Positions 24,173 to 33,144 of a stretch of DNA of 51,869 nt are shown one piece after another (the first letter of the stretch is position 1; each line of letters opens with the position of its first letter). Origin of the DNA: Reyranella sp. (GTDB lineage: Bacteria > Pseudomonadota > Alphaproteobacteria > Reyranellales > Reyranellaceae); contig NZ_JAFKJN010000041.1 of NCBI RefSeq assembly GCF_017305915.1, forward strand, positions 1 to 51,869. The letters are read 5' to 3'. Below the pieces are notes generated by a model. That model did no database searches. It was not told the DNA's origin and saw only the letters and a list, made by a program, of their open reading frames with translations. Made by a program: the position numbers and the translations under genes.

Positions 24173-27100
24173 ATGAACGCGCCGGCGCTCGGCTACGGGC
24201 TGAGCTTCCACGACCTTTATGACCGCGAGGGCCTCGCGCGCCTCGATGCGGCGTTCGTGGCGTGGCTGAAAGAAGCCAATGTCGAGGGACACGCGCGCCT
24301 GATGGCTGCGCGTACCGCGCCGGACGGTCTTGCGACCAAGGACGAGTCCAACCTGCTGATCGAGCTGGCGCGCCCGCTCGAGGATTTCATCGGTGCGCTG
24401 TTCGGCGTCACGAACGAGGCCGCGTCGCTGCGCGCCCGGCACGTCACGCTGGCGCCGCTCTACGACTGCAAGCGGCTGTTCGTGCAGCGCTATGTCACCC
24501 GCGCCATCAAGCCGGATGCGGCGGCCTCGATCGACGATCCCGTCGTCGAGCTCCCCGTACGGATCGAGGACGATCTCGAGGCCTGGGAGCTCGCCTTCGC
24601 CCTCAAGGTGCGCGCGCTGATCGGCGCGGAGTTCAAGGTCGAGACGCCGACGCCCGAGCTCGAGGCGCTGACGCGCTACGCCGCCTGGGCGCTGCACACT
24701 CCCGAGGGCAAGAAGCGTCATCGCGACGGCCCGCTGTTCAAGGTGCCGCATCGGCTCGACTTCGAGCATCTGGTGCCGATCGAGACCGAGGTGGTCGACG
24801 GCGTCACCCGCATGATGCTGCCGCGGCCGTTGCTGCGCCATCGCGACGGCTTCGGCCTGACCGATCCGGGCTTCGATCTCGTGCGCTCGCTCGACCACAC
24901 CTTCTACTGCATCTGGTGCCACAATCAGGGCAAGGACAGCTGCTCCAAGGGTCTCAAGGACCGCAAGACCGGCCAGTTCCAGAAGTCGCCGTTCGGTGTG
25001 ACCCTCGCCGGCTGCCCGCTCGAGGAAAAGATCTCGGAGATGAATCTCCTCAAGAGCGAGGGCTTCTCCATCGGCGCGCTGGCGATGGCCGCGGTCGACA
25101 ATCCGCTGGTGGCGGCGACCGGGCATCGCATCTGCAACGACTGCATGAAGGCCTGCATCTACCAGAAGCAGGAGCCGGTCGACATCCCGCAGATCGAGAC
25201 CCGCACGCTGAAGGACGTGCTCGCCCTGCCGTGGGGCTTCGAGATCTACTCGCTTCTGACGCGCTGGAACCCGCTCAATCTGAGCCGCCCGATCCCGCGC
25301 CCCACCACCGGCCGTACGGTGCTGGTGGTCGGCCTCGGCCCGGCGGGTTTCAATCTCGCGCACCACCTGATGAACGACGGCCACGCCGTGGTCGGCATCG
25401 ACGGCCTCAAGATCGAGCCGCTGCCGCCGCTTCAGTCGGGCGTCGAGGCCGACGGCGCGCGCCTGCCGTTCGCGGCGGTGAAGGACATCGCGACCTTGCG
25501 CGAGGATCTGAGCGAGCGGGCGATGGCGGGCTTCGGCGGCGTCGCCGAGTACGGCATCACCGTGCGCTGGGACAAGAATTACCTGAAACTGGTGCGCCTG
25601 CTGCTCGAACGGCGGGCGCAGTTCTCGATGTTCGGCGGCGTGCGCTTCGGCGGCACGGTCACGGTCGAGGACGCCTTCGCCATGGGCTTCGACCACGTGG
25701 CGCTGTGCGCCGGCGCGGGCAAGCCGACAGTGCTCGACATGCCCAACGGCCTGGCGCGCGGCGTGCGCGCGGCGTCGGACTTCCTGATGGCGCTGCAGCT
25801 CACCGGCGCGGGCAAGAAGGATTCGATCGCCAACCTGCAGATCCGCCTGCCTGTCGTGGTGGTCGGCGGCGGCCTGACCGCGATCGACACCGCCACCGAG
25901 TCGCTCGCCTATTACCCGCTGCAGGTCGAGAAGTTCCTGGCGCGCTACGAGGCGCTCGAGAAGAAGCCGGTCTGGAGCGACGAGGAGCGCGAGATCGCCG
26001 AGGAATACATCACCCACGCCAGGGCGATCCGAGAGGAGCGCGCCGCGGCGGCGCTAGAAGGCCGCGAGCCTGCGATCGAGAAGCTCATCAACGGCTGGGG
26101 CGGCGTCACCATCGCCTATCGCCGCCGGCTGATCGATTCGCCCTCGTACACCCTGAACCACGAGGAAGTGCACAAGGCGCTGGAGGAGGATATCCGCTTC
26201 GCCGAAGGCCTGTCGCCCGTCGCCGTCGAGGTCGATGCCTACGGCGCCGCCAAGGCGCTCAAGGTCACCGGCCAGCAGGGCGGCGAGAAGGTCGAGGCTG
26301 TATTGCCCGCGCGGACTATCCTTGTCGCGGCTGGCACGCAGCCCAACACCGTGCTGGCGCGCGAGGATGCGAGCCACGCCTTCATCGACGGCAAGTACTT
26401 CCGCGCCCTCGACGAGAACGGCGCGCCGGCGACGCCCGAGCGGGTCTGCAAGCCCGACGAAGTGCGCGTCCTGATGTATCGCCATCCCGACGGCCGCTTC
26501 ATGTCGTTCTTCGGCGACCTGCATCCGTCGTTCGCCGGCAACGTCGTGAAGGCGATGGGCGGCGCCAAGCAGGGCTACCCGGTGCTGACCCGCAGCATGG
26601 AGACGCTGGCGGCGTCCAACCATTCGCCGCAGCAGATCCTCGATGAGGCCAACAAGTCCTGGCGCGCCAGGGTCGTGCGGGTCGATCGCCTGACGCCGAC
26701 CATCGTCGAGATCGTGGTCGAGGCGCCGGCGGCGGCGCGCAACTTCGAGCCCGGCCAGTTCTATCGCCTTCAGAACTATGAGGCGCGGTCCAAGAAGATC
26801 GACGGCACCCTGCTCACCATGGAGGGCCTGGCGCTGACCGGCGCCTGGGTCGACAAGGACAAGGGCCTGCTGTCGCTGATCACGCTGGAGATGGGCGGCT
26901 CGTCCGATCTCTGCGCGCTGCTCGAGCCGGGCGAGCCGGTGATCGTCATGGGCCCGACCGGGACGCCGACCGAGATCGAGCCGGGCGAGACCGTCGTGCT
27001 GGCGGGCGGCGGCCTCGGCAACGCGGTGCTGTTCTCGATCGGCCAGGCGTTCCGCCGCGCCGGCAGCAAGGTGCTTTACTTCGCGGGCTACAAGCGGGTG

Positions 27101-27628
27101 ATCGACCGCTACAAGGTCGAGGAGATCGAGGCGGCAGCCGACATCGTCATCTGGTGCTGCGACGAGGATCCGGGCTTCGAACCGACACGGCCGCAGGACA
27201 AGGCGCTGGTCGCCAACATCGTCGAGGCGATGCAGATGTATGCCGCGGGCGACCTGGGCGAGCAGCCGATCCCGTTCAATTCAGCCGACCGGCTGATCGC
27301 GATCGGCTCGGACGGCATGATGAACGCGGTGCGGCTCGCACGCCATTCGGTGCTCAAGCCCTACCTCAAGCCCGAGCATCGCGGCCTCGGCTCGATCAAC
27401 TCCCCCATGCAATGCATGATGAAGGAGATCTGCGCCCAGTGCCTGCAGCTCCACAAGGACCCGCAGACCGGCAAGGAAACGGTGGTCTTCTCCTGCTTCA
27501 ACCAGGACCAGGAGCTCGACCGCGTCGATTTCTCCTGCCTGCGTCAGCGCCTGCGCCAGAACAGCGTTCAGGAAAAGATCGGCGCCCTCTGGATCGACCG
27601 CTCGTTGCGCAGGCTGGGCGCGCGCTGA
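24173..27628 (+). CDS. Large FAD/iron-sulfur pyridine-nucleotide oxidoreductase (1151 residues)
   Basis: The domains in order are an uncharacterised N-terminal region (1-240); a cysteine-rich section with C246, C249, C257, C281 and C321, C324, C328, enough for one or two iron-sulfur clusters; a GltD-like flavoprotein module with GLGPAGFNLA (387-396) and PVVVVGGGLTAIDTATES (560-577); and a ferredoxin-reductase-like module with GQFYRLQNYE (861-870) and VVLAGGGLGN (941-950). A last cysteine set, C1081, C1087, C1090 and C1108, resembles the 2Fe-2S site of PyrK/NfnA-like reductases. The layout suggests electron transfer between NAD(P)H and a ferredoxin or quinone-like partner, perhaps with bifurcation. 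I do not recognise a named enzyme. It is divergent from ctaA. Confidence 0.8.
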   Translation: MNAPALGYGLSFHDLYDREGLARLDAAFVAWLKEANVEGHARLMAARTAPDGLATKDESNLLIELARPLEDFIGALFGVTNEAASLRARHVTLAPLYDCKRLFVQRYVTRAIKPDAAASIDDPVVELPVRIEDDLEAWELAFALKVRALIGAEFKVETPTPELEALTRYAAWALHTPEGKKRHRDGPLFKVPHRLDFEHLVPIETEVVDGVTRMMLPRPLLRHRDGFGLTDPGFDLVRSLDHTFYCIWCHNQGKDSCSKGLKDRKTGQFQKSPFGVTLAGCPLEEKISEMNLLKSEGFSIGALAMAAVDNPLVAATGHRICNDCMKACIYQKQEPVDIPQIETRTLKDVLALPWGFEIYSLLTRWNPLNLSRPIPRPTTGRTVLVVGLGPAGFNLAHHLMNDGHAVVGIDGLKIEPLPPLQSGVEADGARLPFAAVKDIATLREDLSERAMAGFGGVAEYGITVRWDKNYLKLVRLLLERRAQFSMFGGVRFGGTVTVEDAFAMGFDHVALCAGAGKPTVLDMPNGLARGVRAASDFLMALQLTGAGKKDSIANLQIRLPVVVVGGGLTAIDTATESLAYYPLQVEKFLARYEALEKKPVWSDEEREIAEEYITHARAIREERAAAALEGREPAIEKLINGWGGVTIAYRRRLIDSPSYTLNHEEVHKALEEDIRFAEGLSPVAVEVDAYGAAKALKVTGQQGGEKVEAVLPARTILVAAGTQPNTVLAREDASHAFIDGKYFRALDENGAPATPERVCKPDEVRVLMYRHPDGRFMSFFGDLHPSFAGNVVKAMGGAKQGYPVLTRSMETLAASNHSPQQILDEANKSWRARVVRVDRLTPTIVEIVVEAPAAARNFEPGQFYRLQNYEARSKKIDGTLLTMEGLALTGAWVDKDKGLLSLITLEMGGSSDLCALLEPGEPVIVMGPTGTPTEIEPGETVVLAGGGLGNAVLFSIGQAFRRAGSKVLYFAGYKRVIDRYKVEEIEAAADIVIWCCDEDPGFEPTRPQDKALVANIVEAMQMYAAGDLGEQPIPFNSADRLIAIGSDGMMNAVRLARHSVLKPYLKPEHRGLGSINSPMQCMMKEICAQCLQLHKDPQTGKETVVFSCFNQDQELDRVDFSCLRQRLRQNSVQEKIGALWIDRSLRRLGAR

Positions 27629-27714
27629 CATTCGGGTGCGCGGAGCCGGAACGGCTCTTGCGGTTCGGGGGCGGGGCTAGCAGACTCCTAGCGGCTGCTT
27701 CCACGGGGAGTTCC

Positions 27715-28137
27715 ATGACCGCTGCCTCCCATCCGCTCAAGATCGCCAAATTGGCGGACGCCTCGCGAGTCGAGTTCGGGCCGCTCTCTTTCTATCACCC
27801 GCTGGTCGCCGACGGGGACACGCCGGTGCGCACGGGCATCCAGACCGCCAACCCCGGCTATCAGGCGACGATGCACTGGCATCCCTATACGGAGCTGCTG
27901 TTCATCATCGAGGGCGAGGCCGACGTCTGGCTGCAGGGCGAGGAGCCGCATCGCCTGAAAGCCGGCGATTGCGTCGCCGTGCCGCCCGAGACGCCGCACA
28001 CCTTCAAGGTGGTCGGCGACAAGCCGATGCGGCTGCTCGGCATCCATGCCAACGCCGAGCGTGTCACGAACTACATCGGCCGCAAGACCGACGCGCACGG
28101 TTATCCGGTCTACGACGAGCCGAAGGCGGCCGAGTAG
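27715..28137 (+). CDS. Cupin-domain protein
   Basis: This is a 140-residue single-domain cupin. The metal-binding motif is visible in TMHWHPYTELLFIIEGEADVW and PPETPHTFKVV. The core shape is a small beta-barrel, so it may be an enzyme or a sensor of a small molecule. I chose ATG 27715 because GGGGAG stands just upstream. The stop lies inside the end of the convergent GNAT gene (28-base overlap). Substrate and role cannot be named. Confidence 0.82.
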   Translation: MTAASHPLKIAKLADASRVEFGPLSFYHPLVADGDTPVRTGIQTANPGYQATMHWHPYTELLFIIEGEADVWLQGEEPHRLKAGDCVAVPPETPHTFKVVGDKPMRLLGIHANAERVTNYIGRKTDAHGYPVYDEPKAAE

Positions 28138-28643
28138 GCCTCCATGATGACGTCGTCGTGCCAGCTTCCGTCGAGCAGCACGGCTGCGGGCTCGCGGTGC
28201 ACTTCCCTGAAGCCGCACGCGGCATAGCAGCGGATCGCGCGTTCGTTGTAGGCCAGCACGCGCAAGGTGAGGCGCTCCAGGCCGAGCGGTCCGAAGGCAT
28301 GCTCCAGCGCCAGCCGAACGGCCTCGCGGCCCAATCCGCGTCCGAGCTTGCCGGCGTCGTAGAAGCCGATCGCCAGCCGCGCACGACGCGCCACGCGATC
28401 GACGCCGTCGAGGCGGACCTCGCCCAGGAAGCGGCCCTCGTGCTCGACGACCCAGGCGTTCGGATGCGCGGCCAGCCGGGCGATCCAGTCGCGCGCCACC
28501 TCCAGGGTGAGCGGCGGCACGGTCTTCGGATCGGCGCCGAACATGCGCATGATTTCGGGATCGTTGCCCAGGGCGAAGCGGCCCTCGCCGTCGCTGTCGC
28601 GCGGCGGCCGGAGCGTCAGCGACGGACCGCTCAGCACCGTCAT
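28110..28643 (-). CDS. GNAT-family acetyltransferase (RimJ/RimL-like)
   Basis: This 177-residue enzyme resembles the RimJ/RimL group: an N-terminal SLTLRPPRDSDGEGRF strand, then WVVEHEGRFLGEVRL, the CoA loop GRGLGREAVRLALEHAFGPLG, and VLAYNERAIRCYAACGFREV. Members acetylate protein N-termini, amino acids or antibiotics; the substrate is not clear. The start ATG 28643 is one base after the methyltransferase stop, so the two are probably co-translated. Its end overlaps the convergent cupin gene. Confidence 0.88.
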   Translation of the reverse strand: MTVLSGPSLTLRPPRDSDGEGRFALGNDPEIMRMFGADPKTVPPLTLEVARDWIARLAAHPNAWVVEHEGRFLGEVRLDGVDRVARRARLAIGFYDAGKLGRGLGREAVRLALEHAFGPLGLERLTLRVLAYNERAIRCYAACGFREVHREPAAVLLDGSWHDDVIMEAYSAAFGSS

Positions 28644-28644
28644 G

Positions 28645-29343
28645 TCAGGTGCGGGTCTTGACGAACCTGAACAGCACCTTGTCGGTCGTGTAGTAGCGCA
28701 ACTGGTCGGTGACCTTGGGGAAATAGGCGCTGCCGATGGCGACCTGCATGAAGGCATCGAGCGACAGCGGCCGCACCGCGACGCTGAAGCCCGCATCGGC
28801 GAAGGCCCGCGAGACATCCTCCAGCGAATGGTCATAGATCGGGATCGACGAGGTCTCGGAGATCAGCTGGCGCCAGCGCGGCCACAGGCTCGAATCGGTG
28901 TGGCAGCCCATGGCGGCGATATAGGTGCCGCCCTGGCGCAGCGCCGCCTTGATGTCGCGGGCATGCTCGGCCGGGTCGGGCAGCAGGTAGACCACCTCGT
29001 GGCTGAAGGCGAAGTCGAAGGTCTGGCCGAGCCCGGCCGCCTGGTCCGCGACCTTGTACTGGATCGGGCGATGGCCCTTCAGCAGCTCGGCGCGGGCCAC
29101 CGATTCGCGGGCGATGTCGATGCCGACCGCCGCCTTGAAGGGATGGTTGTCGTAGAGCAGCCGCAGGAAGCCGCCCTGGTTGCAGCCATAGTCGAGGATG
29201 GTCGAGGCGCTGAGATCGTGTGGCACCGAGACATCGACCATGCGCCGCCAGATCGGCGCATGGGCGGCGCCCATCGCTTCTTCGTCAGCGGGGTTGCGGT
29301 TCCAGGTGGCGATCGTCGACGGTCGGGAAAGGGGACGGGCCAT
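28645..29343 (-). CDS. SAM-dependent methyltransferase
   Basis: This 232-residue class I methyltransferase has motif I ILDYGCNQGGFLRLL, the acidic end of strand 2 in VGIDIARESV, and motif III-like FDFAFSHEVVYLLPDPAEH. The substrate is unknown. I chose ATG 29343 since CGGAG lies about 7 bases upstream. An in-frame ATG at 29376 is possible but starts with a poor sequence. The first 59 bases overlap the end of the MATE gene in another frame, and its stop is next to the GNAT start, so the three genes form a tight minus-strand unit. Confidence 0.85.
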   Translation of the reverse strand: MARPLSRPSTIATWNRNPADEEAMGAAHAPIWRRMVDVSVPHDLSASTILDYGCNQGGFLRLLYDNHPFKAAVGIDIARESVARAELLKGHRPIQYKVADQAAGLGQTFDFAFSHEVVYLLPDPAEHARDIKAALRQGGTYIAAMGCHTDSSLWPRWRQLISETSSIPIYDHSLEDVSRAFADAGFSVAVRPLSLDAFMQVAIGSAYFPKVTDQLRYYTTDKVLFRFVKTRT

Positions 29344-30736
29344 CGCTTGCTCCGGGTGCGGACACAAGCCTAACACGTTTGCGGCCCCAGGGTTTCACCA
29401 GCAGCGGGCCGACAATCATCAAACCGTAAACGAACATCGCGACCGCGATCGCGATGAAGACGCCGTCGAGTCCCAGGCCGAGCCGCTCCGAGGCGAACCA
29501 GCCGCCGCTGGTGGCGAGGACCAGGCGCGAGACGCCGGCGACCAGCGGCGCGGTCATGCGGCCCGCACCCTGGCAGGCGAAGTTGATCGTCATGCCCATG
29601 GCGAACAGGCAGTAGAAGGGCGCGACATGGGTGATGTAGCCGACGGTCGCCGCCACGACCTGCGGATCGCTGGTAAAGAGCCGTGCCCAGCCTTCCGGCA
29701 CCGCGGCGACGACCCAGCCGAAGGTGCCGATCAGGAAGAAGGCGATCAGCCCGCCGGTCCAGGTCGCCCGCACCGCGCGCGGCCAGTCGTTGGCGCCGAC
29801 CGCCACGCCGACCAGCGTCGTCAGGCCCGAGCCGATGCCGAAGGCGAGCGGCACCAGCATGAACTCGAGCCGCACGCCGATGCCGTAGCCCGCCAGCGCC
29901 GTGATGCCGAAGCGGCCGACGAGACCGGTGACCAGCATCGCGGTCAGGTTGGCCGTCAGCGCCGAGAAGGAGGCGATCAGCCCGACCCGGAGGATCTCCC
30001 AGAACAGCCGGCGCTGCAGCGGGATACCGGTCAGCGCCGGCTGGAAGCCGAGCTTGCCGCGCCACACCGCGCGGGCCTGCAACAACGCCGCGATGGCCAT
30101 CGTGGCGACCTGCGAGACCGCGGGACCGGCGACGCCGAGGCCCTGCCAGTCGAACAGGCCGAGCGCCAGCATGCCCGACAGCGGCACCTGCAGGATCGAG
30201 GAGAACAGCATGTAGCGGCCGGGCGTCGCGGCATCGCCGCCGCCGCGCAGCAGGGCGGCGAAGAAGAAGTTGGCCCACACCGCGACGCCGCCGGTGAACA
30301 AGACGTGGCTGTAGGTCTCGGCGTTGGCCAGCGCCGGGCCGCTGCCGCCCAGCAGCCGGAAGAAGGTCGGGAAGATCGTCCAGGCCATCAGGGTGAACAG
30401 GCCGGCGAAGATCACGCCCAGCACCAGCGCATGCAGCACCAGGGCGCGTGCATCCTCCAGCCGCTTGCCGCCCAGCGCCCGCGCCATCGCCGCGGCGACG
30501 CCGCCGCCCATGCCGCCGGCCGCCATCATCTGCATCAGCATCATGAACGGGAAGACCAGCGCGAAGCCCGCCAGCGCGTCGGTGCCGAGGCGGCCGAAGA
30601 AATAGGTCTCGGCGATCGCCACGAAGGTCTGGACGATCATCACCGCCGTGGTTGGCGCCGCCAGACGCCACAGGCTGCGGCCGATCGGGGCGGTCAGCAG
30701 GGGATGGGACAGGGAACTCTCCGGAAATGCGTGCAT
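29285..30736 (-). CDS. MATE-family efflux transporter
   Basis: This 483-residue inner-membrane exporter has about 12 hydrophobic segments in two repeated halves. Typical stretches are GRSLWRLAAPTTAVMIVQTF, LGTDALAGFALVFPFMMLMQ, FRLLGG, and in the second half LAGYGIGVRLEFMLVPLAFG and GQGAGRMTAPLVAG-like (CQGAGRMTAPLVAGVSRLV). MATE proteins export cationic compounds by Na+ or H+ exchange. I chose ATG 30736, but there is no clear ribosome-binding site, so the start may be a little downstream. It is divergent from the small cupin gene at 30806. Confidence 0.9.
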   Translation of the reverse strand: MHAFPESSLSHPLLTAPIGRSLWRLAAPTTAVMIVQTFVAIAETYFFGRLGTDALAGFALVFPFMMLMQMMAAGGMGGGVAAAMARALGGKRLEDARALVLHALVLGVIFAGLFTLMAWTIFPTFFRLLGGSGPALANAETYSHVLFTGGVAVWANFFFAALLRGGGDAATPGRYMLFSSILQVPLSGMLALGLFDWQGLGVAGPAVSQVATMAIAALLQARAVWRGKLGFQPALTGIPLQRRLFWEILRVGLIASFSALTANLTAMLVTGLVGRFGITALAGYGIGVRLEFMLVPLAFGIGSGLTTLVGVAVGANDWPRAVRATWTGGLIAFFLIGTFGWVVAAVPEGWARLFTSDPQVVAATVGYITHVAPFYCLFAMGMTINFACQGAGRMTAPLVAGVSRLVLATSGGWFASERLGLGLDGVFIAIAVAMFVYGLMIVGPLLVKPWGRKRVRLVSAPGASDGPSPFPTVDDRHLEPQPR

Positions 30737-30805
30737 ATGCACGGTATGGAGGGCGTGCGTTCCTGTCACCTGACAAATGGCCGGCCTGCCATTAGCTTTT
30801 TCGCC

Positions 30806-31117
30806 ATGAGCGACGCTAAGACCGACAAGGACCGCCCCTTGGCAAAACCCACCGTCCAGGTGGAAAACGACCGTGTCATCGTCACCGAATGGCGCTTCCC
30901 GCCGGGCGGCCATACCGGCTGGCACAAGCACATGCACGACTATGTCGTGGTGCCGATCACGACAGGCGAACTGCATATCTTCGACGGCAAGGCGACGGTG
31001 CCGGCGCCGTTGCGGTCCGGCGTTTCCTACGCCCGCCAGACGGGCGTCGAGCACGACGTGATCAACCCCAACAGCTTCGAATTCGTCTTCATCGAGATCG
31101 AGCTGAAGACGCGGTGA
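30806..31117 (+). CDS. Small cupin-domain protein
   Basis: This 103-residue protein is a cupin with the first motif FPPGGHTGWHKHMHDYVVVP and a second region GVEHDVINPN, so a metal site is likely. It lacks the usual third histidine context of dioxygenases, so the activity is open. Its start is 69 bases from the divergent MATE start. A tandem repeat begins 3 bases after the stop. Confidence 0.8.
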   Translation: MSDAKTDKDRPLAKPTVQVENDRVIVTEWRFPPGGHTGWHKHMHDYVVVPITTGELHIFDGKATVPAPLRSGVSYARQTGVEHDVINPNSFEFVFIEIELKTR

Positions 31118-31119
31118 GC

Positions 31120-31182
31120 GCGACAAGGGTGCGGTAATCCGCGACAAGGGCGCGGTAATCCGCGACCAAGGTGCGGTAAACC
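31120..31182. repeat. Three tandem 21-bp units
   Basis: Three head-to-tail copies occupy 31120-31140, 31141-31161 and 31162-31182, with GCGACAAGGGTGCGGTAATC as the first 20 bases of unit 1. Unit 2 differs at one position and unit 3 at a few. Each unit ends in a GCGGTAA-type segment. The array sits directly after the cupin stop and upstream of the helicase promoter. It may bind a protein or be a simple slipped repeat. Confidence 0.9.
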
Positions 31183-31209
31183 GCGCCCCTGCTGCGCATG
31201 GCGGCTGCA

Positions 31210-31238
31210 TTGACTTGGACGGGCCCAAGCCTCATATC
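31210..31238 (+). promoter_or_regulatory. Possible promoter of the DEAD-box helicase gene
   Basis: TTGACT (31210-31215) and CATATC (31233-31238) are 17 bases apart. The -35 match is good and the -10 match is weak. A leader of about 85 bases would follow before ATG 31329, as often seen for cold-inducible helicase genes. No expression evidence is available. Confidence 0.35.
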
Positions 31239-31328
31239 GAAGCTCGTCAGCGGTCCGGCTCGTCCACTTGAGCCTTGGGAGACCGCCCCCGACGGCCCAT
31301 CGGATGTGGGCTAAGTAACGGAAATTCA

Positions 31329-32864
31329 ATGAGTTTTGAGAGTTTGGGGCTGAGCGCCCCGGTTCTACAGGCAGTCGCCGAGAAGGGCTACACGCAGCCC
31401 ACCCCGATCCAGGAAAAAGCCATCCCCATCGTGCTGATGGGCCGAGACGTCCTCGGATGCGCCCAGACGGGCACCGGCAAGACCGCCTCCTTCGTGCTGC
31501 CGATGATCGACATTCTCGCCGGCAGCCGGGGCAAGATGCGCATGCCGCGCTCGCTGATCCTCGAGCCGACGCGCGAGCTCGCCGCCCAGGTGGCCGAGAA
31601 TTTCGACATCTACGGCAAGTACAACAAGCTCAACATGGCGCTGCTGATCGGCGGCGTGAGCTTCGACGACCAGGAGCGCGCGCTCGAGAAGGGCGTCGAC
31701 GTGCTGATCGCCACGCCGGGCCGGCTGCTCGACCATTTCGAGCGCGGCAAGGTGCTGCTGAACGACGTCAAGGTGCTGGTGATCGACGAAGCCGACCGCA
31801 TGCTCGACATGGGCTTCATCCCCGACGTCGAGCGCATCGTCGGCTACCTGCCGAAGCTGCGGCAGACGCTGTTCTTCTCCGCCACCATGCCGCCCGAGAT
31901 CAAGCGGCTGGCCGACCGCTTCCTGCAGAATCCGAAGGAAGTCACCGTGTCGCCGCCGGCCTCGGCCGGCACCAACATCGTGCAGGGCCTAACGGTCGTG
32001 CCCGAGGAGGACAAGCGCGAGGCGCTGCGCCGGCTGATCAAGGAGCAGGACATCAAGAACGCCCTGGTGTTCTGCAACCGCAAGCGCGACGTGGCGATCC
32101 TGCAGACCTCGCTCAAGAAGCACGGCTTCAACGCCGGCGCGCTGCACGGCGACATGAGCCAGCCGGCGCGCATGGAGACGCTCGAGAAGTTCAAGCAGGG
32201 CGAGATCCAGATCCTGGTCGCCTCCGACGTCGCCGCGCGCGGCCTCGACATCGTCGACATGAGCCACGTCTTCAACTTCGACGTGCCCTATTCGCCGGAG
32301 GACTACGTCCATCGCATCGGCCGCACCGGCCGCGCCGGCAGGACCGGTCACTCCTTCACCCTGGCGTCGCCGGCCGAAGGCGGCTTGGTCGAGGCGATCG
32401 AGAAGCTGATCGGCGCCGCCATCCCGCGGGTCGAGGTGCCGGGCATGGACGCGGTCGCCTTCGAGGAAGGCGATGGACGCCGCCGTCGTGGCCGCGGTCG
32501 TGGCGGCCGCAGCGCCCGCCCCACCGGCGACAAGCCGCGCGGCGAGAAGCGCGAGCATCGCGAGCCGCGCGAACACCGGGAGCCGAGAGAGCCCCGCGAG
32601 GCGCGCGAGCATCGCGAACCGAAGGAACATCGCGAGCCCCGGCAGCCTCGGGAACCGCGTGAGCATCATGAGCCGCGCGAGCAGCGTGCCGAGCGCCGTC
32701 ATGCCGAGCCGCGTAAGGAACGCGCCGAGCGGCCGCAGCGCGAGCGGCGGCCGGAATCGCACCAGGGGCGCTCGCATGAGCGTCACGGCGGCGGCCGCGA
32801 CGAGCGCGCGCCGGTCGGTCTCGGCGATCACGTGCCGGCCTTCCTCGCCCGAGGTGGCCGCTAG
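31329..32864 (+). CDS. DEAD-box RNA helicase, RhlE-like, with charged repetitive C-terminal tail
   Basis: This 511-residue ATP-dependent RNA helicase probably acts in ribosome assembly or RNA decay. The motifs are in order: Q motif PTPIQ, motif I AQTGTGKT, Ia PTREL, GG, TPGR, II DEAD, III SAT, then in the second RecA domain ARGLD and VI HRIGRTGRAG. Beyond about residue 390 the tail is built of RE, HRE and PRE repeats such as REHREPREHREPREPREAR, followed by an Arg/Glu-rich end. I chose ATG 31329 (MSFESLGL), where homologs start. Only 3 bases separate it from the RAM gene. Confidence 0.95.
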   Translation: MSFESLGLSAPVLQAVAEKGYTQPTPIQEKAIPIVLMGRDVLGCAQTGTGKTASFVLPMIDILAGSRGKMRMPRSLILEPTRELAAQVAENFDIYGKYNKLNMALLIGGVSFDDQERALEKGVDVLIATPGRLLDHFERGKVLLNDVKVLVIDEADRMLDMGFIPDVERIVGYLPKLRQTLFFSATMPPEIKRLADRFLQNPKEVTVSPPASAGTNIVQGLTVVPEEDKREALRRLIKEQDIKNALVFCNRKRDVAILQTSLKKHGFNAGALHGDMSQPARMETLEKFKQGEIQILVASDVAARGLDIVDMSHVFNFDVPYSPEDYVHRIGRTGRAGRTGHSFTLASPAEGGLVEAIEKLIGAAIPRVEVPGMDAVAFEEGDGRRRRGRGRGGRSARPTGDKPRGEKREHREPREHREPREPREAREHREPKEHREPRQPREPREHHEPREQRAERRHAEPRKERAERPQRERRPESHQGRSHERHGGGRDERAPVGLGDHVPAFLARGGR

Positions 32865-32867
32865 GGC

Positions 32868-33107
32868 ATGCAGACGATCTTCGTCATGGTGAAGTGCGAT
32901 CTCGGCAAGGCTTACGAGGTCGCCGACGAGGCGGTGGGCGTCGAGAACGTCTCCGAGGTCTACTCGACCTCGGGCCAGTACGATCTCCTGATGAAGTGCT
33001 ATCTCGACGAGAAGACCGACATCGGCCACTTCGTGACCAGCAGGATCCAGACCCTGGCCGGCGTGAAGGACACCTTCACCCTCATCACCTTCAAGGCCTT
33101 CTCCTGA
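32868..33107 (+). CDS. Stand-alone RAM (Lrp/AsnC ligand-binding) domain protein
   Basis: This 79-residue protein consists only of the RAM fold found at the C-terminus of Lrp/AsnC regulators: FVMVKCDLGKAYEVADEAV, VENVSEVYSTSGQYDLLMKC, and IQTLAGVKDTFTLITFKAF. It has no DNA-binding domain. Such proteins may bind amino acids or co-assemble with full-length Lrp proteins. The start ATG 32868 follows the helicase stop by three bases, so the two are probably co-transcribed. Confidence 0.88.
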   Translation: MQTIFVMVKCDLGKAYEVADEAVGVENVSEVYSTSGQYDLLMKCYLDEKTDIGHFVTSRIQTLAGVKDTFTLITFKAFS

Positions 33108-33144
33108 GATTGAGTTGGGTCGCCCGCGGAGCGATAATCGGGTG

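Noticed and set aside
24143..26017. 624-codon minus-strand frame over the large flavoprotein
   Set aside because: It is antisense to a gene with clear cofactor motifs and shows no motif of its own; high GC makes such frames common.
31120..31182. Tandem repeats as a possible CRISPR array
   Set aside because: The units are directly adjacent with no spacers, and no cas genes are visible.
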